From: Xestospongia bergquistia
Lineage: Eukaryota > Porifera > Demospongiae > Haplosclerida > Petrosiidae
Direction of reading: 5' to 3'
Assembly (NCBI GenBank): GCA_963965975.1
Contig: OZ014424.1
Coordinates: 4,092,001 to 4,156,000 of the forward strand
DNA length: 64,000 nucleotides
This document shows, piece after piece, positions 24,187-63,700 of the stretch. Below the pieces are notes generated by a model. The model was not told where the DNA came from and did no database searches. It worked only from the letters and a program-made list of their open reading frames with translations. Both the position numbers and the translations under genes were made by a program. Within the stretch, counting starts at the first letter, position 1, and each line of letters begins with the position of its first letter.

Positions 24187-27100
24187 GTGCTTCAATAGAA
24201 TCTTGTAACCACGCCCCTAATATGCGTCTTTTCGGGTGGAGTCAGACCAATGTACCTGTATTCATTTTTTACAGCCGGGTAGAAAACGCAATACTCCAAT
24301 CATTACAGTTTTAATTTCACATTGAAGTTCAATGTGAAACTAATTCTATAGTCTAGACTTTAAACCTCAGAATCTTAGCTCTATTAATTTCTTATTAAAG
24401 TATGGCTTTTTTCTGTAGGGACTCTAATCGGTGTTATTTTTTCAAAGAGAGAGCAGAAGATTGAGTTCAATAGCAAATAATCCCAACAGATAAGATCATT
24501 ATGTTATATTTAATTGACCCAGTAGACACTAGTGGATATCCTTATTTGGGAAAGTATCCAAGAATGTTAAATTGTAGCAATAAATTTTTGAATCTATTAA
24601 CTGAACTAATGGTTTTATAATTGTTCTAATTATGCAACTTTCATTGTCAACTTTGCACTCCGTATACATACACAATACCATTAATTAGATAAATTTATTT
24701 CTGTTTACCTAATATAATACTTATAACCACTACGTCAGCGTCAGTAGAGACACAAGTCTCATTCTTTTAAATATAGTTCCAAATTTAGTTTTATTATCTA
24801 TAATCTATAGTTTAACTGTCATCATATTTCCTTAAATTATAGATAAAGTACTGCTGAGTTTGTCGCTTGATTGATAATGTGAGTAATTCATGTCATGATT
24901 TCTACAAAACACAACTAATTATAGTATTATACTAATTGTTCATATATTACAGTATCTATTAAATCATTCATATACCAGATGACATCATTACAGTTAACAG
25001 GTAATGTTTACAACATAAGTCATTATCTTCTGATATAATTTTGTTCAGATCTAGAGTGATAACAACAGCTGCATACACAAACTGATATAGAGCAGACATA
25101 GGGAACACAATTGGTATGACAAATATTTCATAGATAAGATGTTAGCTTCCTTTTCTATATATAGTACAGTTTGAGTAATAAATGTGTGAAAATTTGACAA
25201 CTCTAAACTAAAACATAAAGATTAAAGATAAAAAGATGCGATAAAGTAAGTAAATATACTATTTATTATATTTGTTACTATATGCAAAGATGTGATGTGC
25301 ATTATGTGAAATTCTGATATGTTACCAAAAAGACATCGACACTTCTTTCTTGATATTATTATGTAAATAATTACTGTCTTATTTGTTTATATAAGAACAA
25401 CACATACCAATAATAACACAACAATAGATATCTATGTTTTCTTTCTTGGAAAAAATAGCCCAGCATTAGTTTAAACATGAGTGGGCAATTCATCGAGTGA
25501 TAATATATGTGTATATAACTTATGACAATGTTTACATGTTAGATAATATAAAGGATTGATAGGATTGAATTTAATAAATGAGCTGTTCATTTATTACTTA
25601 CTTCAAAGACATTGATCTCATTGGTCCATAAATTGATTTCTAGCGAAATGTTTTTTTAGTAAATAACATAATGTCATTATTTTTGTTGATATATAAACAC
25701 ATGCCAGTAATTTCTAGGAAATGAGCTATAGGAATTATATATGCATATAATTTACATGTGTGTACTGTGTATCCAGCGTTAAGTAAATGTGTAAAATATT
25801 GATCATATTATATTTCAGCATCATTATTGAATATGATGTCAATAAACTTTATTTATTTTTAAAAATATGTTTGAAGATTTAGAGTTTATTCTGATTGCAT
25901 AATTTAACTATCAATACTTAGCATATACACTAATGTGTTAATACAAGTACTTAGTAATTAAACTTGCGTTATATATTATGTTATAAACTATAAACTATAA
26001 TACTGCATTGTATTCTGTGTGTGTGTAAACATTGTATGTACTTTTATGGCTTAGCTCTAATAATGTGCATATTATTGTCTATATTTGGTCATGTGATATT
26101 GAACTTTTTAATGTTTCTTGTTTGCTGAGAGGAAAAGGGAGTTATTTTAAAGCTTTTCTAGCAAATACTGCCAGTCTTCATAAACTGGCCCTATGTTCCC
26201 AAAACTTGATCTTGCAAAATACTTCATGTGGTATTACCATTTAAAAAGTATTGCTACATAGCAACAGTAGTATTATAGTAGGAGTAACACAAAGTGAGTA
26301 ATCATTACTTGATAGAACTAGTTGTAGTAGCTAGAGAATAACGTAAAAGTTGTTTCGGCTACTCATACTGACAATTATGTCTGTCGGTACTATAACAAAG
26401 ACAGTGATTCCACAAAATAAAGAGCTATAGCAGCATTTGTGTTGACTGATTTATTACTTATTGCAAAGTGCAAAGGCATTAGCTTCTCTGGAAGCTTTGT
26501 TAATATCTTACAGTTTGTTTGAAGTGATTAACATTAATATTAGTAATGTACTCTCTTCATAGAAAGGTACTTAATAGACATGACAAAATGTGTACTCTTT
26601 TTTAATTCCAACTATAAATCTTGTTTTTGTCTCATGACTACAATATGTGTAAGATGTAAACAACATACTATTACCAATTTGTGCCTCAGCCAGTTGCTTG
26701 TCATAAATTCGTCTTACATCAATACTCGTGAGGAATGATGTTTCCTCTATATGCCACAGGCCATATTACAACCATCTAATTTAATATATGAATGACCTCA
26801 AATAGAGAATAAGTGTTGACAATTATAATGATATTATGACATATGGACTATACCCAAGTATCAGGTCAACATATAATGTATACATGTAATGTGAAAATAA
26901 TTTTGGACAAGTAGAATCATCAAGTATATTGAAAACAGGGATTTTTTGTAGGGACTAGAACACTACCATAAATAGCCAAATTCTATTAATGTTTTGTTAT
27001 TTATTTTATGAGAGCTTTTAAAGGGACTAAACTATTATGCTGAGTCAACTCTGAAGCTGTTAGTATATTCCCCAGTGAAAGGTTCCTTTTTACAGATGAG

Positions 27101-30100
27101 TGAGGTGAACTACATACCTACGTACATCTGCAGGTGTTTTCTCTCTTGTTTAGTTACAACCATACATATATGCATATGTATTTCTATATAGTAATAATAA
27201 TACATTTTGGGTGGCATGTGAATAGCATGTCAGTTATTTCTCGAAGAATTTAATCACAATTTTATGCACAAACTCTGTATACAGCATTTGTATATTAAAA
27301 TGATATAAGATGATAGAACTAATGTTCGTGGTTTACATAATATTCTATGCAAATGTTCACATAGTTAATTATCATAGCACTATTAAAATAATAAGAGATT
27401 ACAAGCTCAGCTAACTGAGTCATCTATTACCAAGTCACTGCGCTGTGTTTGTTATTCATATAGTTTGACGCTACATTCAAAATGATGGATTTTACACGTA
27501 GCTGTTAATTGTAAGTTGTTTTGAGTACCATATTCTAGCATAAAATAAAATGCACTAAAGCAAGTACTATTAAGTGAATTGTAAGATGTATCTACTTTGC
27601 CCTGCATACATTCACTAATCTCATCTATTATATAAAAAGTAGACTATACAGTAGAAACAAATAACATATTACCAACCAAATAAATGCCACTAATAAAACC
27701 TCTATTAAAAATTGACAAAACCATTAATAGAGTACTTTAACTAGCCAGGAAATTGTATGGAAAAAAAAGATAATTTAATTTGATATCTTTGAGTATTCTG
27801 TCTTTATACATCATGGTAGATTTAGAACAATGTCAATACATGTATAAAACATGTATGATTTATTAATAATGGCATACATTTACGATTGACATGAAATTAA
27901 TTAACTGCACCTGAGAATCATCTGTAACAATGAGTAATGAGTGTATAATTACGTCAATGACCTTAGTAAAGTGGTCTTAGTAACCGCTCACCTCTTATGT
28001 CATCATTATGTAACATGATATGTACTAATCTCAATCATCATGTGGTGTATAATCAAGCAAACAATTGAGTCCATTGTCATAGTAACCTGATATGAATAGT
28101 GGATCAGGTTACTCTAATTGATGTGCACATTAGACACTTTAATCAAATTAATGAGGACTCAAAAAGTCATCTGATGGTAGTAATATCAACTGCTGTACAT
28201 GTCCATTAGATACAATAACAATTTTGTTTGATGTATTAAAGTTGTTTTAATTTGATTTATTCATGTTTCTAATGTAGGCCAACCTAATAGCACAATGTTA
28301 GACTGGCATATAATATTAAGAATGTGTGCTATGAAGTGAATGTGCTATTCATGTATCAATAAGTAATATCACACTTGTAACAAGTACATGCACTATACAC
28401 CTATTCTTAGTAAAAGGCATACCAATGATGTTAAGAACAAGTGTTCTAGTGTAAGATGTCTTCTGTAGAACTGACTATATTGTGTCTTTTAGATAATCAT
28501 ATTAACTAATCTTTTCTGGATAGCTGAAATATTTAATATTTGTTATTATTGGCTTACAATAAAATTCTAATATTGTGTGTGGCTAACAGAAGAGCAGTCC
28601 ATTGCTGTAGTGTATCTATGGTAACAGTGAGTAAATTGTGAGTATAGTGATTAATTATCATTTTTCTAATTTTAGCACGAGCACTTCTTACATTTCAACT
28701 CAATTATTTACATTTATATCTTCAAACAGAATATTTTACACTATGGAGGTGGATAGGTTAATCTTTGGTAATAATTTAAATTCTCTTTCATTTTTACCGT
28801 AACAACAATTAATGTATAATAACATCATTAACATGAACAGACTTATATTTATGGCACATGTTATGAACTGATTTTAGTCTTTGATTCTGTTAGATATAGT
28901 AAAATGTTAGGAACATTGCTAATAATGACTCTATTAGTTATTAATATTCTTACTTGTGTTATTATAAGGAAAGGATATAAAATTGTTATGTGAGGTAAGG
29001 TAGCTTGTATCAAGAGATATATTCATCCAGATAGCTTTGTCTGTAAATTTTGTAAGTCTGACATATTCTAGAGGAAGCACAAACATATAATTGGATGAAT
29101 TTTCTGTTATAAGCAAAGGAAGAGATTGCTATTAAGTTCTTCTTTTGTAAAGTTTGTAAAATGTTTTTTCTATAATTTAAATGTAATTGGTCTGAGATTG
29201 TAAACAATCTAATTCAATAATGTAGTATATTAATGACATAACAAACTAAATAGTCACTTTAATTAGAAATAATCTAATTTTATTGTATTGTAATTAATAA
29301 CACAAATGAGAATTTATAAACCACATTAATAATTAGTGTACATGTATTAACCACAATCTCCATATATGGAGGTTGGTATTTATGATATGTTCTTTTCTAT
29401 TAATTGGAATTTGTACATTTTGCTGATTATGATAACAGAGTAAATCATTCATTCATTAAGTTGGAATTCAAATAACCAGTTTGTTATAACACACACACAC
29501 ACACACACACAAACAGATGCACATTGATATACACACATACTCACAACAATGGCGATTTGTTAAATCCATCTTGTATTATAATTACGTACAGATACACCAA
29601 CAATTATTTATTAATTGTTTGTACCACTAGACAAATAAACAGATAAAGTATAAAAGGAAGCATAGACCAAAGCATAATTTAATTAAAAGAGTTTATATGT
29701 GCTCTAAGAAGTGGTTTACAAGTCAACATGTCATATCCTTTCTTTAGTCATCTTATGTAACCACTATAGAACTGATGGTTCTTTAAAGTGGTAGACCTTT
29801 GATGAAAGATAGAAGAAATAAGAATATAAGATAATTATTAATTGGATTAACAACTTAAATTTATAATATTGATGTTATGTAATAAGCAGTGATGTTAGCA
29901 AGTTTTTTAATGATGAAATATAGATAGCTGGACACAAAAAGTGATATAATTGCATTGACAATAATGGGTTCAATTTGTGACCACCACAATCAAAATACTA
30001 CATATTATTTGACATAACATACATAGATTGTAGTTTCTTTTCATTCACTAATATGACTAAGTCAACAAGTGGGTGACTGAGATGAGGTCAATTAACTACA

Positions 30101-30443
30101 ATTGATAAGTCAAATTAAACCACAAATATGTATTATCAACATACATGGTCCAGTCTGTCCAATTGAGTTTACATATGAGGAAAGGATTCAACACATGTAA
30201 TAATATTTATGACTTCTGATTCCCTTATTATTTAAATATCAAATGACCACAAAAGGAAAGATTAAAAAAGAAAATCATTAACAACTATCAATATATGGAT
30301 GCTTGTTAATGATTGGCATGTGTGACTTGTACTATAAAAGTGTCAAGTAATAATCAATTAATAATAAAATAAAAATATTATTAATGGAGTGTGTTATGAT
30401 AAAATAAAGGCTCTCTATTATTGTGATTGATGTTTGTGTAGCT
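24187..30443. other. Intergenic region without a supported gene
   Basis: Both strands carry only short AT-rich frames (for example 26032-26244 plus and 29207-28934 minus) with Ile/Tyr/Asn-heavy translations, no splice-linked continuation and no motif. A (AC)n tract lies at 29490-29511, and a TTTATTTATTTAT run sits just before this region at about 23590-23630. The first 120 bp hold the SNRNP27 promoter. A CRE-like ACGTCAG occurs at about 24732. Long non-coding RNA genes cannot be excluded by eye. Confidence 0.6.
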
Positions 30444-31322
30444 TCACAATCCTGAAAAAGTTCCTGAGTTTCGGCTAAGACTCATGCGAGTGTGAAGTGG
30501 TGCGAGTCTTGGGAGAGAGAGATCAGCAGTGGTATTACTTGTTTGAGGTGCTCTCTGACTTTGACTTGGAACACTCCCTCTAATTTGTGGAATATTAGAA
30601 CGAGAGCTCACCCTAATTCCACTTCCAGTCACTTTGATAGCTGGTAAATGGTGAACGTTTTTGTGCTGTAATCTACTATGACTTATGAGATTAGTTAATG
30701 CAGTTTTCAGTTCTGCTATTTCTTCTCTTTGTTGGCAAAGTTTGTCTTTGAGATGACGTTGTTCTTGTTGCATTGTTCTTAAACAATCCAACCATTCATG
30801 TCTGAAGACTTCTAATTGCCTTGCAAAATCATTCCTTAGAGCAGAAATACATTCGTGTTGATCAAATTCCATTGCTGGAATATTCAAATGACAAGTGGTG
30901 CATGCCATCTTTCTATAACTACAGTTGTTTACATGTTCCTGAATATGACCACGCTCAATGATTTTGTTACACGGGCTATGTGGACACGAAACTCTTACAT
31001 ACAAACACACTGTATTATGCTTCTCCAATTCATGTAATGGCATCACTTTTCTACAACCGACATAAGAATTAAGACAATGCAATTGAAGCTTGTTTAGTTT
31101 GTTCTTCCATATTCTATGCAGAGTGATCAAATCATTATATGATAGAGGACAACGACATGTAGGGCATGATCTGTGTTTATCTAACCAATTCGTGATACAT
31201 TCTTCACAAAAAGCGTGTTGACATGTTAATGTTTCTTTTGGATTGTCCAGGACATCCTGACATATAGTACAGAGACAGTCTGCTGGTACTTCATCGATAA
31301 AGAGAGAACGGTCTAGTCCCAT
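30444..31322 (-). CDS. RING and TRAF-type zinc-finger protein, intronless
   Basis: A single uninterrupted frame of 292 aa. A C3HC4 RING (C18-x2-C21, C34-x-H36-x2-C39-x2-C42, C53-x2-C56) is followed by TRAF-type zinc fingers at about residues 75-155 (paired Cys/His such as VSCPHSPCNKIIERGHIQEH). A probable coiled coil follows at about 157-215 (LEVFRHEWLDC to EIAELKTALTNL). The tail is Ser/Arg-rich and low in complexity. The layout resembles the N-terminal half of RNF41/NRDP1, and the start MGLDRSLF is reminiscent of MGYDVTRF. The RNF41 C-terminal substrate/USP8-binding domain is missing. It is a probable E3 ubiquitin ligase; its substrates are unknown. The absence of introns beside intron-rich genes hints at retroposition, but the frame is intact. 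Confidence 0.85.
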   Translation of the reverse strand: MGLDRSLFIDEVPADCLCTICQDVLDNPKETLTCQHAFCEECITNWLDKHRSCPTCRCPLSYNDLITLHRIWKNKLNKLQLHCLNSYVGCRKVMPLHELEKHNTVCLYVRVSCPHSPCNKIIERGHIQEHVNNCSYRKMACTTCHLNIPAMEFDQHECISALRNDFARQLEVFRHEWLDCLRTMQQEQRHLKDKLCQQREEIAELKTALTNLISHSRLQHKNVHHLPAIKVTGSGIRVSSRSNIPQIRGSVPSQSQRAPQTSNTTADLSLPRLAPLHTRMSLSRNSGTFSGL

Positions 31323-31729
31323 TTTGTTTGTTTTTTGTGGGTGAGGTCTCTATTAACTAGGGTGGGGCTGATTCGTTATTATTGATTAAAATAATTCAAT
31401 TAAAGTGAGGCAATGTTTATTTTTGAAAGAGAAGCTTTTGAAATTAATGAAAAAGGTTATGTTATAATAAATTAATAAATAAATAATTAACAATATATAG
31501 AGCATTCCTATGTACATTATGAACACTGTGTCAAGTGATACACTGTTTGAGGATAATAAATAATAATATAATTGATTAATTTTTTATACATCATAATAAA
31601 ACTATAAAAAGAGAATAAAATTTAACTTAACATTGGATGTCAAGTAATAATTTAATAAGGAAGAAATTTACAAAAGTGTTGAAGGGATTGCCAAAAAATA
31701 ATTCCTCTATATTGATTAAGTCACCACAG
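31323..31729. other. Intergenic spacer
   Basis: AT-rich spacer holding the upstream region of the RING gene and the 3' UTR of the next minus-strand gene. No further feature seen. Confidence 0.6.
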
Positions 31730-33562
31730 TTATTTATGTCGGAGCCTCCTAAGAATACGTCTCTTTGTTTTATTGGAATTTGATCCTATACAAGTAATAG
31801 AAAGAAGATAATAATTTAGCTGATTCAGAATTATAATTTGGGCAATAAGGCTTAACTTTAATTACCTGATAAGGTAAAATAGTTATCCCATTCTTCTTTT
31901 GAGATAATGTTGTTGATGTCAGAGTCTAACAGTTGTTCGAATTGAACTTTAAAAGATGTTGTTCCTATGAATTTATATATTTCAGTGTGTAAGTGTAGAA
32001 GTTCAGAGTGCTGCAATTTTCCATCATTACTCAAATCATAGTGTTTGAATTTCCATCCTCTAATGGAAGGTAGTATCATCGGGTGAATATCTATAAATGA
32101 GTGAAAAGAAGCAATAATGTTAAAATTGCTCCATTCCTCTAATTGTTGGAATTCAATGTATGTAAAGTGCAATGTCTCACCTATAGGGTTTTCTCTAACA
32201 TGCATCAAGTTAATTTTGCTGTGTTCGTTACTATTATACTGGTAGACAAACATTTGCAAGATGTCATTTTTTAAAGCTGCAAGTGTTTTATTTGACAGAT
32301 TGCCTGGTTGACCGCAATATTCATTAAAACATTTGACTGTACCATTTGAGCAGAAGCTATATAAGACAAAAACAGATTGTGGTCACAATATATTTCATTT
32401 AATAATGATTATAGATCAAGGGAATGTTGTGATGAGTAGCACTTACCATATTCCACAATCTCCTGTAAAGGAATCACCATCTTTGTATTCTGCGTTATCA
32501 ACTTTACATGACTTTCTACCATCTGTAGTGAACATACAACATATTCATAATAACTTGTCCAATTAGAGACAACAGTTGTACTTACCACATTTCAAATCAC
32601 CATACGTAAAAGTCCCTATAATAGGATGGCCATCATTTGTTGAGCACCATGATATACGACATATATAATTTGTTTGTAAGGGATTGAAGATATGGTTGTC
32701 ATCACAGGATGGCTCAAATGGAAAGGCCATTAAAGTTGTTACATTAGGATTCATAGCTAGTGCATTACATTGACCAGCAACATTATCTATAATCTTATAG
32801 CGCCTAGAATAGTACTCAGCATTTGACAAGTTAGGAAATAGAGTATTTCTTGAAACTCCTAACTTGAACTCTGTGCAGTCTAAAGTGATGAAAAGAATAT
32901 TAATAGTCTAACTAACAACATAATGTGTGTTACATAATACAGTCAGAGTTGTTTATTGTTTGTAAGAGTTGTTAAATTATGGTATGAATGATGAAACAAA
33001 TATAGGAAACTAGTGAAATAATTTGCTTACTTCGACATTTTCCATTGTGTCTTATACCAATATTTGTCTTATCAATACAGTTTTGTTTCTCTAATTCACA
33101 CTGATTTGAGTAAGTCTTGCTATTAAATCCACAAACATGTTGTACTTTTGTAGGACATTTATAATCACAACTAAGGGAGAAGAAAGTGATATACATTGTA
33201 ATGATTAGAATTTGAAATATGGTTGTCTTGTATGCTTTATTCTGCATGCAGCTTACCTGCTTCTGACACAGCTTCCATTGACACATTCATAGCCAACAGT
33301 ACAATTTGGTTCACAATAATCTGTGAAAAGAAAAGGAGCATGAATCAAATTAACTACACACTGCTATATAGCTATGACTTTAAAATAATAATATTATATA
33401 TAATATATTGTTGATTTCTACCAGCTTACCTGTAAAAGTAGTGTTACTAACGTTTACTGGATTTGCATTAATTAGTGATAAAAACGTTAGTCCTGCTAAC
33501 AAAATGAGAAGAGTTTTCTCTCCAATGATTGGTCTTTTTAGTAAGTATTGTAGTCCAAACAT
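31730..33562 (-). CDS. Secreted SPARC-family modular protein (FS/Kazal-TY-VWC-EF)
   Basis: Likely extracellular matrix calcium-binding protein. Seven exons: 33562-33430, 33320-33257, 33170-33031, 32879-32586, 32522-32447, 32356-31866, 31785-31730; all GT-AG and in phase, 417 aa. An N-terminal signal peptide (LLILLAGLTFLSLINA) is followed by a follistatin-type hairpin (about 46-65; CEPNC, CVNGSC) and a Kazal domain (about 66-112; HVCGFNSKTYSNQCELEK). Next come a thyroglobulin type-1-like domain (about 113-210; SWCSTNDGHPIIGTF) and a VWC-like Cys cluster (about 211-250; GDCGICFCSNGTVKC). The SPARC-type EC region has EF loops at D343-E354 (D, S, D, G, L, E ligands) and near DSDINNIISKEE. A basic tail (RRILRRLRHK) ends the protein. 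SMOC and testican (SPOCK) share parts of this plan; the order here differs. The CWCV core of the TY domain is degenerate. Confidence 0.87.
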
Positions 33563-33640
33563 TATCGCTTATTATTGAGTATAAATTGCCTGAAAAATTG
33601 AAAAAGCAAAAAATAACGACGCGACTCCGTACTAGCTTGC

Positions 33641-33653
33641 GTTGCTTAGAAAC
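33641..33653. promoter_or_regulatory. X-box-like (RFX) motif upstream of the matrix gene
   Basis: GTTGCTTAGAAAC matches the inverted half-site layout of RFX X-boxes. It lies about 80 bp upstream of the ATG at 33562. Binding is inferred from the motif alone. Confidence 0.35.
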
Positions 33654-35604
33654 AACAGAAGTAGTTCGAAAGTAGAGTAATTACTTGCAACAATAAAATG
33701 ACAACTACTACGTTACAACAATAGCTCAACATTTTAGGGCATGCAGCAAATGACTTAAAACAGAATCAAATGAGACTGACCTAAATTATTTTCAGGAGTA
33801 AATAAATACGATTCCACAAATGTTGAAGTACACTTCTTGATTAAGTGGGACTCACTAGTATATCCACAAATCACTTTCGAATGCAAACTGTGACTTTTAG
33901 CCATTCTTATATACTAACTGATCTGGAAGAAGCTCGAGTTCAATATTGGTATGGCTTAGGGGTGTGGCAAATTGTAATTACGTGTGTTGCGCCACAGTCC
34001 CATGCTGACATCCTCAATCCTTGAGAGCAGCCCTCTCTATTGATGTATGGTTCTTTCTTTGTGTCTTAGAACCACTAAAGCCATTTATCACGGTATTTTC
34101 AGGGTAAGATCAGCCATTTTACTGTAGGTTTGTAATTATGATGGATATCATCAAATTTGTCACTTGAAACCTACTTCGTTGTGAAGGTACCAATTTGTGA
34201 ATTCCTAATTTGTTATGTTTACCCAATGTATTAAGTATATGGCCTGTCCCTATAATTAAGTTATTAAATTAAAGCTTGTTTTATCAGACTTGAAGATTAC
34301 AAACATGTCATACTTGTAAAATAATCATGTTTATAGTTAAATAAATAAATAAACAATGAATAGTTAATAATAGCCTTTAGGTTGTAACACATTAAAACAT
34401 TGATACATTTTTCTATTGCATAATATTAAACACATTTTAATTGAATCTTTTTTTAGTTTAATAACTAGTTATTTGATTAAATGTTTAAGTGGGACCTGTG
34501 CACAAACATTGTATACCAATCATATCAATATATATATATTGTTATGTAAACATCCTCTTTACAAAATTGGCATAAAAAATAATTGAGGCTATTTGTAAAG
34601 TCAATTAAACAAATCCTATAATTTTGAGATCTTGTGTTTGTTATTGCTCTTTAATTATATGGGTGGGTGGATGAATGTCTCTTCACAGTCAATTGCTTAC
34701 CACACACAATATTTAAGGATCACTTTCATGATATAATAAAGTATTCAATTTTTATGGATAATGCCTACCATTGTAATATTATATACTTGAGTAGGATAAT
34801 AAGTCTGTAGGATTGCCAGTTAGCATACACTTGAAGGGAGTAACTAGTATTTTTGGAACGTTATGTACATCTAGTGGTTGTCCAAGTTATAATGGAGATG
34901 ATAACATTTCAATATGTTGTGGTTATGATAGCCAAGGGTGTCGTTAAGGAAATCTTATACAAAATGGCTATTTCTGAAACTGTAATATCTATGTGCCAAG
35001 ATAGCTATAACAGGTATATAGAGAGAGTCAATATTTACTATACTAATCTATTATAATTTTGGTATTTTCTAAGTTTTGACATAAAGTTATGTATTGTTAT
35101 AGTTTTTTGAGGATATTAGAGCAGATACTGTATATTGTAGTGGGTGTGGTATAAATATATGAAAATTATAGCACATTATGTACTAATGTGCTAAATTGTT
35201 GCCAGAAGAAAATATTTACATTTGAATATTTAATCTATTCTTATTTTTTAATTGGATGCCACACAAACTGTAGCCCTTAAAAGTTATTTTCTATATACTT
35301 AGTAGCAGGTGTATCCTCCTTGAATTAGTAACAGGCATGATATATACATGATTGTGAATGGAAATTTTTGTATATATATATATGTGTGTGTGTGTGTGTG
35401 AGTGAATATAATTATTCACTTAATATAAGGTTATTTTTGTGAGCATGTACAAGACAATCGTGTTAATAAATAATATGTATAGTGAACTTTATGAACTATT
35501 TGGACTTATGACAGCTGTACGTGGGTGTGTATGTGCGTGCTAAAGATAGCTAGGAAATAATTATGCCATTGTTATGTTTTATTGTCTTTGTCTATTATAT
35601 TTAG
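33654..35604. other. Intergenic region before AARS
   Basis: No supported gene. The plus-strand frame 34853-35056 has no motif and no splice context. A (TG)n tract lies at about 35380-35402. The region should hold the divergent promoters of the matrix gene and of AARS, plus any non-coding first exon of AARS. Confidence 0.5.
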
Positions 35605-35628
35605 ACCTATTCAAATTATCAAATAAGA
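35605..35628 (+). other. AARS1: Possible 5' exon junction and in-frame leader of AARS
   Basis: TATTATATTTAG looks like a splice acceptor. The 24 nt between it and the ATG at 35629 are open and in frame (eight codons, TYSNYQIR). An upstream exon could therefore splice in frame and lengthen the N-terminus, or simply add 5' UTR. No upstream exon was identified. Confidence 0.35.
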
Positions 35629-62946
<27,318 letters not shown>

Positions 62947-63202
62947 GTAAGTACTATTACTACAATATATGTACTGGATATTAAAATACTATATAATAGT
63001 TAGTGACCTTGTTAATGGTCTCTAACCTATGTTACTACAGCCACTAATTTCCCTGTGAAAAACAAGTAATATGAGAGCTTTGACCTAAATTTTTTTCAGT
63101 GCTTCAAAAGTACTTAAATTAAATTAGTACATAATACATTTATTGTACAACTTCTGATTTACGTTCTATAGCTACTTGTTAATATATAATATGTACAGGT
63201 GC

Positions 63203-63700
63203 CAGGGCTGGGGTCAAATACATAAGTATTTGTATTTTGCTGTATTTAAATACTTTTTTTGAGTATTTGTATTTGTATTTGTATTTTGAATTTCTGAAAC
63301 AGGAAGTATTTGTATTTGTATTTCAAATACTTCGTGTAATCTTCAAATACTGCTTTTTAAATTGTTTGTTTCTGTGGAAAGACTATTCAGCATAGCAGGA
63401 AAAGTTTTCGCTCTAATCAATGTCACCTAACCAACAAAACATTTGAAGAACTTATGTTTATTAGATGCAATCAATAATTTGTAATGATTAATTGATTACA
63501 TGTAAAAGCAAATAATGGGGATATGCTGGGATAGTATAAAGAAGTATTTGGAAAGTATTTAAATACTTTTCAAAGTATTTGTATTTGTATTTGAAATACA
63601 TTCCTGCTAGAAGTATTTTTATTTGTATTTTGTATTTTATATTTTGAGAGTATTTGTATTTGTATTTAAATACTATTCAATGTATTTGACCCCATGCCTG
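63203..63700. mobile_element. Decayed hAT transposon remnant in AARS intron 11
   Basis: The ends CAGGGCTGGGGTCAAATACA and TGTATTTGACCCCATGCCTG are inverted repeats. The 8-bp flanks ACAGGTGC and TCAGGGGC agree at 6 of 8 positions, as for an old hAT duplication. Most of the element is a GTATTT-rich array in both orientations. A piece of the transposase C-terminal dimerisation region remains in the centre. Confidence 0.75.
63372..63477 (+). pseudogene. hAT transposase C-terminal fragment, frameshifted
   Basis: Plus-strand translation gives SVERLFSIAGKVF and then, after a shift of one base, RSNQCHLTNKTFEELMFIRC and a stop. VERLFS and the following Leu/Cys-rich helix are the typical end of hAT family transposases. 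The rest of the transposase is absent, so the element cannot move by itself. Confidence 0.75.

Noticed and set aside
26032..26244. 70-codon plus-strand frame in the large intergenic region
   Set aside because: No motif, no promoter or splice context, composition typical of random AT-rich DNA.
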